DNA from: Aestuariivirga sp.
GTDB lineage: Bacteria > Pseudomonadota > Alphaproteobacteria > Rhizobiales > Aestuariivirgaceae
Direction of reading: 5' to 3'
Length of the DNA: 64,000 nucleotides
Assembly: GCF_020252395.1 (NCBI RefSeq)
Contig: NZ_JADCDB010000019.1
Location: 28,874-92,873 of the forward strand
In this document: piece by piece, positions 34,425 through 43,583 of the stretch
Layout: each line of letters opens with the position of its first letter
Position numbering within the stretch: the stretch's first letter is position 1
Notes under the pieces: model-generated
The model's input: only the letters and a program-made list of their open reading frames with translations
What the model was told of the DNA's origin: nothing
Database searches by the model: none
Translations under genes and position numbers: made by a program

Positions 34425-34948
34425 GGCGTGGGCTCCCTGAAACTGACCTGCCCCCCGGCAATGGCCTTGACATCCTGCGCGGCCAAATGGCTGCGCTGGT
34501 CCCTCGCATAGTCCGCCAGCCGGGCCGCGCCATCCGATTCGGCAGCTGCCGGATCGTCCGGAAAAACGTTGCGGGCCAGCGCGGCCACGAGAGCATTGCC
34601 TTCCGCGGCAAGGGCCGTGTCATAGGCCGCGACCCGTCCGTAGAAAACCTCGGCCATTTTCCGAACTTTCTTGCCCACCGACAGGTCCCCCACCCCTAAT
34701 TCGCGCAGCGAATAGTCCATGTCGCGGAAGAATTCGTCCACCAGATCCTGGCGGAAGCGTGGCTCCGCCCCCTTGAGCCGGTCAAGGACCAGGTAGCTGT
34801 GCAGCACAATCATATCGAAGCGCCCGTCCAGCGTGTCCGCCACCCCCCAGCGCGCATAGAAAGCGGGGTGCCGCGCGGCAGCCACAATTGCCTCGTAACA
34901 GCGGCGTGCGGGGTGGGGGGATCGGTCGAAAAGTCGTTTCAGGATCAT
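34421..34948 (-). CDS. ubiquinol-cytochrome c chaperone family protein (CBP3-like)
   Basis: A 175-residue protein matching the CBP3/UQCC1 chaperone domain: YEAIVAAARHPAFYARWGVADTLDGRFDMIVLHSYLVLDRLKG, then DEFFRDMDYSLRELGVGDLSVGKKVRKMAEVFYGRVAAYD. In mitochondria CBP3 binds newly made cytochrome b for complex III assembly; a similar role is inferred. It is divergent from the BamE-like gene and translationally coupled to the DUF177 gene. Confidence 0.93.
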   Translation of the reverse strand: MILKRLFDRSPHPARRCYEAIVAAARHPAFYARWGVADTLDGRFDMIVLHSYLVLDRLKGAEPRFRQDLVDEFFRDMDYSLRELGVGDLSVGKKVRKMAEVFYGRVAAYDTALAAEGNALVAALARNVFPDDPAAAESDGAARLADYARDQRSHLAAQDVKAIAGGQVSFREPTP

Positions 34949-35032
34949 GTCATTGCGGCTAACGGAAGGTATGGTTCACTGGTGTCTTATACGATTCCGC
35001 CGTTCAGGGGATTAGGAACAAGCTTGCAGCCG

Positions 35033-35503
35033 ATGCAGATACCCAAGATGCGTTTCGCCACCAGCCTTCTCGCCGCGGCGGGGCTCGCTCTTTTCCTGGC
35101 CGGCTGCACGCCGGACGTCGAGCACCGCGGATACATGCCGAAGCCCGGCGCCTTCGAACAGATCGCCACGGGCATGTCGAAGATGGAAGTCGAAGGCATC
35201 ATGGGCACGCCCTCGACCACGGCCTCGGTGCAGTACAAGGGCGACAGTTTTTATTACATCACCCAGATCACCACCAGCAAAGCCTTCCTGACCTCGGAAA
35301 CCGACCGCACCGTCATCGCCATCCGCTTCAACGAGGATGGCAAAGTGAAAAGCTATGCCCAGTATGGGCTGCAGGACGGCCGGGTGATCGACATCAACAC
35401 CAATGCCACCCCCGTCTACGGCGAGGACACCTCGATCATCAGTGCCCTGCTGCGCACCTCGAAGGGCACGCGCACCGCCCCCATGCTGCAGGGCAGGATA
35501 TAA
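35033..35503 (+). CDS. bamE: BamE/OmlA-type outer-membrane lipoprotein
   Basis: A 156-residue lipoprotein of the SmpA/OmlA family, a subunit of the BAM outer-membrane assembly machine. The signal peptide ends in the lipobox LAGC; then comes HRGYMPKPGAFEQIATGMSKMEVEGIMGTPSTTAS, the conserved helix-turn before the beta sheet. Starts at TTG 35024 (AGGA six bases upstream), ATG 35033 or ATG 35048 are possible. It is divergent from the ubiquinol-cytochrome c chaperone gene, as in other Hyphomicrobiales. Confidence 0.92.
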   Translation: MQIPKMRFATSLLAAAGLALFLAGCTPDVEHRGYMPKPGAFEQIATGMSKMEVEGIMGTPSTTASVQYKGDSFYYITQITTSKAFLTSETDRTVIAIRFNEDGKVKSYAQYGLQDGRVIDINTNATPVYGEDTSIISALLRTSKGTRTAPMLQGRI

Positions 35504-35516
35504 CGGATCGGGCGGG

Positions 35517-35603
35517 CAAGCGGAATCGCTTGCGAAGCGTAAGATGGTCCAGATTCAACAGCTGGCGCAACTTTCTGCCTATACGTGAGGGCCCGTTGCG
35601 CCC
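35517..35603. repeat. dispersed intergenic repeat, copy B
   Basis: Inverted relative to copy A at 16814-16912 and sharing its blocks, but without the 11-bp hairpin. It stands directly after the bamE stop codon. Confidence 0.8.
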
Positions 35604-35645
35604 GCCCGCGAAGAGCTCGCCGCAGCGACGCCGGAATTGCAAGCG

Positions 35646-35680
35646 AAACAAAACCCCGCCCGGATTTCTCCGGACGGGGC
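35646..35680 (-). terminator. rho-independent terminator of hppA
   Basis: On the minus strand a GC-rich stem CCCCGTCCGG-AGAAAT-CCGGGCGGGG is followed by TTTTGTTTC, 20-odd bases after the hppA stop. Classic intrinsic terminator. Confidence 0.9.
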
Positions 35681-35701
35681 CATGTCAAACGACGGCGAAA
35701 C

Positions 35702-37801
35702 TTAGTGCCCGGCCAGAACGGCCAGCAGCAGCAGCGCCACGATGTTGGTGATCTTGATCATCGGGTTCACGGCGGGGCCCGCCGTGTCCTTGTAGGGGTC
35801 GCCGACGGTGTCGCCCGTCACCGAGGCCTTGTGGGCATCGGAACCCTTGAAGTGCTTGACGCCGTGGGAGTCGACGAAGCCGTCCTCGAAGGATTTCTTC
35901 GCGTTGTCCCAGGCGCCGCCGCCCGCCGTCATCGAGATGGCGACGAACAGGCCTGTCACGATCACGCCCATCAGCATGGCGCCCACAGCCGCGAAGGCCG
36001 CGGCCTGGCCGGCAATGGCGTTGATGACGAAGTAGACGACGATCGGCGACAGCACGGGGAGAAGCGACGGGACGATCATTTCCTTGATCGCCGCCTTGGT
36101 CAGCATGTCCACGGCGCGGCCGTAGTCAGGCTTGTCCTTGCCGGTCATGATGCCCGGCTTCTCCTTGAACTGGCGGCGCACCTCGACGACGACGGACTGG
36201 GCCGCACGGCCCACCGCGGTCATCGACATGCCGCCGAACAGGTAGGGCAGCAGGCCGCCGAAGAGCAGGCCCACGACCACCCACGGGCTCGACAGCGAGA
36301 AATCGACCGGCACGTCCGCGAAGAAGGTCTTCAGATCCTGCGTATAGGCCGCGAACAGCACCAGCGCGCCAAGGCCGGCCGAACCGATGGCATAGCCCTT
36401 GGTCACGGCCTTGGTGGTGTTGCCGACCGCGTCGAGCGCGTCGGTGTTATGACGCACCTCCTTCGGCAGGCCCGCCATTTCGGCGATGCCGCCGGCATTG
36501 TCCGTCACCGGACCGAAGGCATCGAGCGCCACGATCATGCCGGCCAGCGCGAGCATGGTGGTGACGGCTACGGCGGTGCCGAACAGGCCGGCCAGGCCGT
36601 AGGTCACGACGATGCCGGCGATGATCACGAGGGCCGGAAGAGCGGTGGCTTCCATCGAGACCGCGAGGCCCTGGATCACGTTGGTGCCGTGACCGGTGAT
36701 CGAGGCTTCGGCGATCGAGTTCACCGGGCGCTTGCCGGTGCCGGTGTAATATTCGGTGATCCAGATGATCGCCGCGGTGATGACGAGGCCCACCACGCCG
36801 CACCAGAACAGGCTCATCGGGGTGAAGCCGCCGAGGTCGAGGGACATGCCGCCGAAGACGAGGCTGATCACCGGATAGAGCGCGATGAGCGACAGGACGC
36901 CCGTCGCGATCACGCCCTTGTAGAGCGCGCCCATGATGTTGTTGGAGGCGCCGAGCTTGACGAAGTAGGTGCCGATGATCGAGGTCACCACGCAGGCGCC
37001 GCCGATGGCCAGCGGCAACACCATGCCGGCGAGCTTGAACTCCGCGGGGAGCGCGATGGCCGCGAGAACCATGGTGGCCACCGTGGTCACCACATAGGTT
37101 TCGAACAGGTCGGCCGCCATGCCGGCGCAGTCGCCGACGTTGTCACCGACATTGTCGGCGATGGTGGCGGGGTTGCGCGGATCATCTTCCGGAATGCCGG
37201 CTTCGACCTTGCCCACCATGTCGCCGCCGACGTCCGCGCCCTTGGTGAAGATGCCGCCGCCGAGACGGGCGAAGATCGAGATGAGCGAGGCGCCGAAGGA
37301 CAGCGACACCAGTGCGTCGATGACGGTGCGGCTGGTGGGATCAAAGCCCAGCGTGTCCTTGAGGAAGCCGAAGTAGAGAGTGACGCCAAGCAGGCCCAAG
37401 CCCGCCACGAGGAGGCCGGTCACCGCACCCGCCTTGAAGGCGAGGTCGAGGCCGCCGGCGAGCGACTTGGTCGCAGCCTGCGCCACGCGCACGTTGGCGC
37501 GCACCGAGACGTTCATGCCGATGAAGCCCGCAAGCCCCGACAGGACGGCGCCGATGGCGAAGCCGATGGCCGACCATTGGCCGAGCAGGAAGAAGGCAAG
37601 GATGAAGATCGCCACGCCGACGATGGCGATGGTGGTGTACTGACGGTTGAGATAGGCCTTGGCGCCTTCGCGCACGGCCGCGGAAATCTCCTGCATACGG
37701 GCCGAGCCGGCGTCAGCGGCCATCAGGCCGCGCGTCGTCACGATGCCGTACACGATGGAGAGCGCGCCTGCGAGCACGATCAGCCAGAGTGCAGTGGTCA
37801 T
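35702..37801 (-). CDS. hppA: HppA, membrane H+-translocating pyrophosphatase
   Basis: A 699-residue integral membrane pump (about 16 spans) that couples pyrophosphate hydrolysis to proton export. The active-site block is [14 protein letters not shown] followed by [25 protein letters not shown]. In the region that separates the two classes, this protein reads [18 protein letters not shown], with Lys where K+-dependent enzymes have Ala (GNTTAAIGKG). It therefore belongs to the K+-independent class, as in Rhodospirillum rubrum. The assignment of class rests on this motif. Confidence 0.96.
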   Translation of the reverse strand: MTTALWLIVLAGALSIVYGIVTTRGLMAADAGSARMQEISAAVREGAKAYLNRQYTTIAIVGVAIFILAFFLLGQWSAIGFAIGAVLSGLAGFIGMNVSVRANVRVAQAATKSLAGGLDLAFKAGAVTGLLVAGLGLLGVTLYFGFLKDTLGFDPTSRTVIDALVSLSFGASLISIFARLGGGIFTKGADVGGDMVGKVEAGIPEDDPRNPATIADNVGDNVGDCAGMAADLFETYVVTTVATMVLAAIALPAEFKLAGMVLPLAIGGACVVTSIIGTYFVKLGASNNIMGALYKGVIATGVLSLIALYPVISLVFGGMSLDLGGFTPMSLFWCGVVGLVITAAIIWITEYYTGTGKRPVNSIAEASITGHGTNVIQGLAVSMEATALPALVIIAGIVVTYGLAGLFGTAVAVTTMLALAGMIVALDAFGPVTDNAGGIAEMAGLPKEVRHNTDALDAVGNTTKAVTKGYAIGSAGLGALVLFAAYTQDLKTFFADVPVDFSLSSPWVVVGLLFGGLLPYLFGGMSMTAVGRAAQSVVVEVRRQFKEKPGIMTGKDKPDYGRAVDMLTKAAIKEMIVPSLLPVLSPIVVYFVINAIAGQAAAFAAVGAMLMGVIVTGLFVAISMTAGGGAWDNAKKSFEDGFVDSHGVKHFKGSDAHKASVTGDTVGDPYKDTAGPAVNPMIKITNIVALLLLAVLAGH

Positions 37802-38008
37802 GATAAACCCTTGTGTTTGTTCGCGTTTCTTCAGAGCCCCGTGCGCGGAATCATCCGCGTTTTCCCTGCCCCGGAAGGTGGGCTTGGGTATGCCTTATCA
37901 AAGCCTTGGAGGCAACCACCAGAAAATCCCCGGAGAAGGGCCAGATCCGGCCCTAAAACGGACGCATTCTAGGGTTATATTCTTAAACTGTCGTTTGGGA
38001 GGGGTGGC

Positions 38009-39073
38009 ATGAAAGTCTGGGTGGCAGGGTTCATTTTTGCAACTGTTCTGGTGGTGCTGGGCTCGGTCGCCCTGCCCCGCGGCATTGCCGCCGTCCGCTT
38101 TCTGGCAGGTCCGCGTGACGAGGTCTCGGCCGCCGCCTATTTCCTGACCCGCAAGACGGCTGACGATTACACCGCCGCCGCCGAGCGGGCGCTGGCGGAG
38201 AAGGACGAGGACCTGGCCTCTTCCATCGCCCAGCTGGCGGCGGAGCGTGGCGTGACGCTCCCCGCCACCCTCGCCGGCCGCATTGCGGCGGCGCAGGACG
38301 AGGCCTCCGCCCGCATCGGCGCGGATGCCTGGAACGGCTTCCTCTCCGGCGATGCGCCCAATGAGGCGGCGCTGGCGGGCGCGGTGGCCGCCGACCTCAC
38401 CGGCATTGGCGACATCCGCGACCTCTATAACCAGGCGGCCCGCTATGTGTCCGGCGAGGAGATCGACCCTCTCGTGATCGGACTCGCCACGGTGGGCCTT
38501 GGCCTCACCGCGGCCACGGTGGCGACACTGGGGGCCGCGGGCCCCGAGAAGGCGGGCGTCTCAACGCTCAAGGCGGTGACGCGCGCCGGGCGCCTGTCGC
38601 CCCTGCTCGCCCGCGACGTGGGCATGGTGGCCGCCAATGCCTTGGACGGGGAGGCGCTGCGCCTGGTTGGAATGTCGGTGGCGCGGCTCGACCTCGCGGC
38701 CGCGCGCACCGCCTCGGGCCGCGTGCTGAAGGCGGAAGCCGTGACGGCGCTCAAGGGCCTCGGCAGCGATGTCGCGACGATCGGCAGCAACGCCGGATAC
38801 CGCACAACGGTGGCGGCTCTGGGTACGGCAAAATCGGCGGAAGAGATGGGAACGCTCGCGAAGCTCTCCGCCCGCTTCGGTACCGCCACCCGCGCCGTGA
38901 TGGTGCTGGGCGGCGCGGCGCTGACCTTCGCCAGCATGATGACCACCGCGGCGGTCTGGTCGCTGTGGCTGCTGCTGTGGATCGCCGGCGTGATGTTCGG
39001 CGCAGCGAAGCTGGGGCGGCGGATCGGACGGTGGATTTGGCCGAGACCTTACGCGTCCCTTCGCCGCGCATGA
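38009..39073 (+). CDS. conserved membrane protein, function unknown
   Basis: A 354-residue protein with an N-terminal membrane segment (VWVAGFIFATVLVVLGSVAL), a long helical soluble region rich in Ala, a central hydrophobic segment (about residues 150-175, VIGLATVGLGLTAATVATLGAA) and a C-terminal hydrophobic pair (LTFASMMTTAAVWSLWLLLWIAGVMFG). The C-terminus is very basic (KLGRRIGRWIWPRP). GGGAGGGG precedes the ATG. I do not recognise the family. It is a single gene between hppA (divergent) and an MFS transporter (convergent). Confidence 0.75.
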   Translation: MKVWVAGFIFATVLVVLGSVALPRGIAAVRFLAGPRDEVSAAAYFLTRKTADDYTAAAERALAEKDEDLASSIAQLAAERGVTLPATLAGRIAAAQDEASARIGADAWNGFLSGDAPNEAALAGAVAADLTGIGDIRDLYNQAARYVSGEEIDPLVIGLATVGLGLTAATVATLGAAGPEKAGVSTLKAVTRAGRLSPLLARDVGMVAANALDGEALRLVGMSVARLDLAAARTASGRVLKAEAVTALKGLGSDVATIGSNAGYRTTVAALGTAKSAEEMGTLAKLSARFGTATRAVMVLGGAALTFASMMTTAAVWSLWLLLWIAGVMFGAAKLGRRIGRWIWPRPYASLRRA

Positions 39074-39120
39074 ACAGCCGATTTTGTGTTCTTCCGCTTC
39101 AGCTGGAGAAGACGCGCCGG

Positions 39121-40332
39121 TCATGCCACCTTCATTGCCTTCCCATAAGGATGCCTTACCAGCCACACGATCATCGCCAGCGCCAGCACCACCATGGGGA
39201 AGACGGCATAGTTCACGCCCTGCCAGCCGAACCAGGCGAGGAGCTTGCCGGCCAAGAGCGAGGTGACGGCGGTGGTGGTGAAGACCAGCAGGTCGTTGAG
39301 GCCCTGGGCCTTGTTCTTTTCTTCCGGCGCATAGGTTTCAGTGAGCATGGTGGTGCCGCCGATGTAGCCGAAGTTCCAGCCCAGCCCTAAGAGCACCAGG
39401 CCGATGGCGAAGTTCTCGAAATGAAGCCCCAAGAGGCCGGAGACCGCAGCACCCACCAGCAGCAGCATGCCGATGGCGGAAACCCTCTCCGCGCCGAAGC
39501 GCTGGATAAAGGAGCCGGTGAAGAAGCTGGGCACGAACATCGCGAGCGCGTGCCACTGGATGACCCAGCTCGAATCCTTCACCGTGAAGCCGCAGCCCAG
39601 CATGGCGACGGGGGTCGCCGTCATCACCAGCACCATGATGCCGTAGGCCAGCATGCCCGTCATGGCCGCCACGATGTAGCGTGGCTGGCCGGCGATCTCC
39701 CGCAGCGGGCGGCCCGGGGGCGCGCCGTGCTTCTGGATGAGGGGGATATCGACGGCGGTCAGGATGGCCGCACCGATGAGAGCCAAGGCGGCCATGACCG
39801 TCCATGTGCCGGCGAAAGTGACAGGCGCGAAGAGATCGACAGTCTCCATGACCATGAGCGTGCCGATGAGAGCCGCAAGAATGCCGCCGGTCATCACCCA
39901 GGAAATCGCCCTGGGGCGGAAGGCGGGGCTTGCCGTGTCGGCTGCCGCGAAGCGGTAATAAGAAGCGGAGGCCTGGTAAATGCCGATCATGAGGCAGCCC
40001 AGCAGGAACAGGCCGAAGCTGCGCTGGAAGATGGCATAGGCGCCAACGAGGGCGCCAACGCCCCCCGCCAGCGCACACGACACAAAACCTGCGCGCCGCC
40101 CGATGCGGCGCATCATCAACGAGATCGGAAAGGTCGATAGCGCCGTGCCAACGATCATCATCGACATGGGCAAGGTGGCCCACACGGGGCTGGGGGAGAG
40201 CTGGGAACCCACAAGTCCCGCCGTTACCACCACGGCCGTGGTTACCGCCCCGTAAAGCGCCTGGGCGGCGGCGAGGATCATCGCGTTGCGGCGAGCCTTC
40301 GCATCGTCGAAGGCGGGGGCCTTATCCGTCAC
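39121..40332 (-). CDS. MFS transporter
   Basis: A 403-residue major facilitator with about twelve membrane spans and the loop motif PISLMMRRIGRRAGFVSCALAGGVGALVGAYA between helices 2 and 3. The substrate cannot be told. The ATG overlaps the nusB stop by four bases, so it is the last gene of the glyA-nrdR-rib-nusB block. In many relatives thiL stands at this place after nusB; here it is an MFS gene. Confidence 0.88.
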   Translation of the reverse strand: MTDKAPAFDDAKARRNAMILAAAQALYGAVTTAVVVTAGLVGSQLSPSPVWATLPMSMMIVGTALSTFPISLMMRRIGRRAGFVSCALAGGVGALVGAYAIFQRSFGLFLLGCLMIGIYQASASYYRFAAADTASPAFRPRAISWVMTGGILAALIGTLMVMETVDLFAPVTFAGTWTVMAALALIGAAILTAVDIPLIQKHGAPPGRPLREIAGQPRYIVAAMTGMLAYGIMVLVMTATPVAMLGCGFTVKDSSWVIQWHALAMFVPSFFTGSFIQRFGAERVSAIGMLLLVGAAVSGLLGLHFENFAIGLVLLGLGWNFGYIGGTTMLTETYAPEEKNKAQGLNDLLVFTTTAVTSLLAGKLLAWFGWQGVNYAVFPMVVLALAMIVWLVRHPYGKAMKVA

Positions 40333-40805
40333 GCGCCGAATTCCCCGGGCCGCGACTGGCGGGCGAGCTCGTTGAGCACGCCGTTCACGAAGCGCGGCTC
40401 CTCCGCGCCGAAGAAGGCATCCGCCACGTCCACATATTCGCTGATCGCCACCTTGGCGGGGACACGCTCCATGAACATCAGCTCATAGGCGCCGGCGCGC
40501 AGGATGGCGCGCACGGTGGAGTCCAGCCGGTGCAGCGGCCAGTTCTTGTCGAGGATCTTGTCCACCGTGGGGTCGATGGCCTTCTGCTCACGGACGACAC
40601 CATCGACCACGTCCTTCAGGTGGCGATAGTCGGCCTCGCCGCACTGGCCGTCCTCGAAGTTCTCGCCGGACGCACGCGAGGAGAACTGCGCCAGAGTCTC
40701 GCCCACGTCCGAGCCCGAGAGGTCCATCTGGTAAAGCGCCTGAACGGCGCCCAGCCTGGCGGCAGAGCGGCGTTCGCGGGGATATTTCTTCCCGGCGCCG
40801 CTCAC
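40329..40805 (-). CDS. nusB: NusB transcription antitermination factor
   Basis: A 158-residue all-helical RNA-binding protein that joins NusE on boxA RNA for rRNA antitermination. It shows [20 protein letters not shown] near the N-terminus and [56 protein letters not shown] at the C-terminus, both typical. It overlaps ribH by four bases, the standard ribH-nusB arrangement. Confidence 0.97.
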   Translation of the reverse strand: MSGAGKKYPRERRSAARLGAVQALYQMDLSGSDVGETLAQFSSRASGENFEDGQCGEADYRHLKDVVDGVVREQKAIDPTVDKILDKNWPLHRLDSTVRAILRAGAYELMFMERVPAKVAISEYVDVADAFFGAEEPRFVNGVLNELARQSRPGEFGA

Positions 40806-41296
40806 GGCGCGGCCTTCGTGCCGTGGCCCGCGGCCTTGCGGCCCATCAGGCGGGAGAAGCGGATCACGGAGAGTGCTGCTTCCGCCGCACCGCCGCCCTT
40901 GTCCATGTCATCGACCTTGGCGCGGGCCCAGGCCTGCGCCTCGTTCTCGCAGGTGAGGATGCCGTTGCCGATGCACAGGCCCTCCAAGGTGAGGTCCATG
41001 ATGCCGCGGGCGCTTTCGTTGGAGACGATGTCGTAATGCGTGGTCTCGCCGCGCAGCACGCAGCCCAACGCCACATAACCGTGGTAGAGGCCCGTCTCAT
41101 GCGCCAGCGCGATGGCGCCGGGGATTTCGAGGGCTCCGGGAACGGCCATGCGTTCCCACGTTGCCCCTGCCCGCTCGATGGCCGCGATGGCGCCGCGGCA
41201 CATCTCGTCGCAGAGATCGCCATAGAAGCGGGCCTCGAGGATCAGGAGGTGCGCCCGGACCTGCTCGACGGGGGCTGAAGACTTTTCGACTTTCAT
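40802..41296 (-). CDS. ribH: RibH, lumazine synthase
   Basis: A 164-residue 6,7-dimethyl-8-ribityllumazine synthase, which forms an icosahedral or pentameric assembly. The substrate-binding segments [14 protein letters not shown] and [27 protein letters not shown] and the later [18 protein letters not shown] are clear, including the catalytic His in TTHYD. It overlaps ribE by four bases and nusB by four bases. Confidence 0.97.
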   Translation of the reverse strand: MKVEKSSAPVEQVRAHLLILEARFYGDLCDEMCRGAIAAIERAGATWERMAVPGALEIPGAIALAHETGLYHGYVALGCVLRGETTHYDIVSNESARGIMDLTLEGLCIGNGILTCENEAQAWARAKVDDMDKGGGAAEAALSVIRFSRLMGRKAAGHGTKAAP

Positions 41297-41886
41297 GCCG
41301 GTTTGTACTCGGTGAGGCGGGCGACATAGCGCGCCAGCATGTCGATTTCAATGTTGACCCGCTGGCCCGGCTTCATGGCGCCCCAGGTGGTGACGGTCTG
41401 GGTGTGCGGGATGATGTTGACCCCGAAGACATTGCCTTCGACCTCGTTGACGGTGAGCGAGGTGCCGTCGATGGCGACCGAGCCCTTGGGCGCGATGAAG
41501 CGGGCGAGCTCATGCGGCACGCGGAAGCGGAAGCGCATGGAGTCCCCTTCCGGGGTGATCGAGACGATCTCGCCCAGGCCGTCGATATGGCCCGACACGA
41601 TGTGACCGCCCAGCTCGTCGCCGATCTTGAGGGCGCGCTCAAGGTTGATGCGGGTGCCGGTGGTCCAGCCGCCGAGCGTGGTTTTGGAGAGCGTCTCAGC
41701 CGAGGCCTGGATGGCGAACCAGTCCGGCCCCTTCTCGATCACGGTCAGGCAGCAGCCGTTGCAGGCGATTGAGGCGCCCATGCCGACGGTTGCGAGATCA
41801 TAGGCGGTGGCGATTTCGAAGCGTGTGTCGCCCGCACGGGTGACGGCGCGCACGGCGCCGATGTCGGTGATGATGCCGGTAAACAT
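41293..41886 (-). CDS. ribE: RibE, riboflavin synthase alpha chain
   Basis: A 197-residue enzyme that disproportionates two lumazines to riboflavin. It contains the two related barrel halves: [15 protein letters not shown] with ACNGCCLTV, and [31 protein letters not shown] with [23 protein letters not shown]. Lies 9 bases after ribD and is coupled to ribH. Confidence 0.97.
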   Translation of the reverse strand: MFTGIITDIGAVRAVTRAGDTRFEIATAYDLATVGMGASIACNGCCLTVIEKGPDWFAIQASAETLSKTTLGGWTTGTRINLERALKIGDELGGHIVSGHIDGLGEIVSITPEGDSMRFRFRVPHELARFIAPKGSVAIDGTSLTVNEVEGNVFGVNIIPHTQTVTTWGAMKPGQRVNIEIDMLARYVARLTEYKPA

Positions 41887-41895
41887 GAAGCCCTC

Positions 41896-42894
41896 TTATG
41901 GGCGGGCTTCATAGACGCTCAGCAGGTCGCTCCCAAGCTTTTCCTGCTCGACCGGCTGGAATGGCTGCAATGCCTGCTCGAGCGGCAGGCCGGCGAGCCC
42001 GTCGACCCCATCGGGACCCAGAGTCACGGGAGAGCGGATGAGGTGGAACTCGTCGACCAGTCCGGCCTCGAGAAAGCTGCGCGCCACCCGTGCGCCGCCT
42101 TCGACCATCAGTCGGTTGATGCCGCGCAGGCCGAGCTCGGCCACCACCTGGGCAGCGGTGCCGCGCAACACCTCAGCGCCACGTTTGGCGAGGTGGGAGC
42201 TGGGCGGCAGCTGGCCATGGCGGCTCATCACGAAGGGCTGGGGCGAGCGGTTGCGGAGGCCAGGCAGACGGCAGGTGAGTTCCGGGTCATCCGCCCGCAC
42301 CGTGCCCATGCCGACCAGAATGGCGTTCGACTGGGCGCGCAGGAGGTGGACCCGCGCCTTGGCCTCCTGCCCGGAGATGGCGGTGCGCCTGCCGACGCCG
42401 GCGGCGATCTTGCCATCGGCGGAAAAGGCCATCTTCAGAACCACTTGGGGGCGCTTCTTCGTCATTCGAGTCAGGAAGCCGGCCATGTCGCGGCGGGCCT
42501 CATCAGCCTTCAGACCGGACTCGAAGAGAATGCCCGACCGCTGCAGGATCGCATGGCCGCCGCCCGAGACGCGGGGGTCCGGGTCCTCAATCGCGGTCAC
42601 GACGCGGGCGATGCCGGCCGTCGCCAGCGCCTCGGCGCAAGGCCCGGTTTTGCCATGATGCGCGCAGGGTTCCAGCGTCACATAAGCCGTGGCGCCGCGG
42701 GCCTTGTCACCCGCGATTTTCAGGGCTTCGGTCTCGGCGTGGGGGCGGCCTCCGGGCTGGGTCCAGCCCACGCCCAAGAGGCGGCCGTCGCGGACGATGA
42801 CGCAGCCGACATTGGGGTTCTCCGCCGTGGCGCCCAGCGCGCGGCGGCCAAGCCGCAGCGCCACGTCCATCCAGCGATGGTCGTCAGTTGTCAC
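41896..42894 (-). CDS. ribD: RibD, bifunctional deaminase/reductase
   Basis: A 332-residue bifunctional riboflavin enzyme. The N-terminal deaminase has the zinc sites PHAETEAL and [14 protein letters not shown]. The C-terminal half is a DHFR-like reductase ([53 protein letters not shown]). GTG 42894 ([13 protein letters not shown]) was chosen, overlapping nrdR by 11 bases; ATG 42870 is an alternative. Longer frames run into nrdR and are not real. Confidence 0.95.
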   Translation of the reverse strand: MTTDDHRWMDVALRLGRRALGATAENPNVGCVIVRDGRLLGVGWTQPGGRPHAETEALKIAGDKARGATAYVTLEPCAHHGKTGPCAEALATAGIARVVTAIEDPDPRVSGGGHAILQRSGILFESGLKADEARRDMAGFLTRMTKKRPQVVLKMAFSADGKIAAGVGRRTAISGQEAKARVHLLRAQSNAILVGMGTVRADDPELTCRLPGLRNRSPQPFVMSRHGQLPPSSHLAKRGAEVLRGTAAQVVAELGLRGINRLMVEGGARVARSFLEAGLVDEFHLIRSPVTLGPDGVDGLAGLPLEQALQPFQPVEQEKLGSDLLSVYEARP

Positions 42895-43396
42895 CGGTCT
42901 CGCCGTTGTCCTCGTCGCCCGAGAGTTCGCCCAGAAGTTCTTCGAAGTCCTTGGCTTCGCGGAAGTTCTTGTAGACGGAGGCGAAGCGGACATAGGCGAC
43001 GTCGTCGAGCATCTTCAAGGCTTCCATCACGAGCTTGCCCACTGTCTCGGACTTGATTTCGCTTTCGCCCAAGCTTTCCAGCCTTCTGACGATGCCGGAG
43101 ACCATGCGCTCCACCCGCTCCGGGTCCACCGGGCGCTTTCTGAGCGCCACCTGGATCGAGCGCATCAGCTTGTCGCGGTCGAAGGGCACACGGCGGCCGG
43201 TCTTCTTGAGCACCATCAGCTCGCGCAGCTGCACCCGCTCGAAGGTGGTGAAGCGGCCGGAGCAATCCGGACAATAGCGGCGGCGGCGGATGGCCGTGCC
43301 ATCCTCGGTTGGACGGCTGTCCTTTACCTGGGTTTCTTCATTGGAGCAGAAGGGACAGCGCAAGGGATGATGACTCGGGTGGTGAGGTTGCACCAT
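42884..43396 (-). CDS. nrdR: NrdR, repressor of ribonucleotide reductase genes
   Basis: A 170-residue regulator with an N-terminal zinc ribbon (CPFC at Cys14/17 and CPDC at Cys42/45) and an ATP-cone domain ([29 protein letters not shown]). It senses ATP/dATP and represses nrd operons. ATG 43396 gives a His-rich 12-residue extension ([11 protein letters not shown]); homologues start at the residue before CPFC, so TTG 43363 is a serious alternative. It follows glyA as in most alphaproteobacteria. Confidence 0.94.
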   Translation of the reverse strand: MVQPHHPSHHPLRCPFCSNEETQVKDSRPTEDGTAIRRRRYCPDCSGRFTTFERVQLRELMVLKKTGRRVPFDRDKLMRSIQVALRKRPVDPERVERMVSGIVRRLESLGESEIKSETVGKLVMEALKMLDDVAYVRFASVYKNFREAKDFEELLGELSGDEDNGETGDN

Positions 43397-43529
43397 GTGT
43401 GGGGGAGAGGTGGGGGTGGGTCAAGGGGCGCAATGAACGGTAATCCCCGTGCAGCCCCCAACCCCCAACCCCTTCCCACTGTACACCTCCAAGGGGTAGG
43501 GGTGGAGGTGATGCCGGATCGTTCACGAA

Positions 43530-43556
43530 TGGAAAGGGCCGGGATGAGCCCGGCCA
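43530..43556 (-). terminator. probable glyA terminator
   Basis: GGCCGGG-ATGAG-CCCGGCC stem (43537-43555) 28 bases beyond the glyA stop; on the minus strand it is followed by CTTTCC only, so it is weak. Confidence 0.5.
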
Positions 43557-43583
43557 TCATGACTTTGTGGTGCGGAAAACAGA

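Noticed and set aside
35585..37972. A 795-codon open frame on the plus strand opposite hppA
   Set aside because: The translation is His/Arg/Asp-rich low-complexity sequence typical of the antisense strand of GC-rich membrane-protein genes; hppA on the minus strand is certain.
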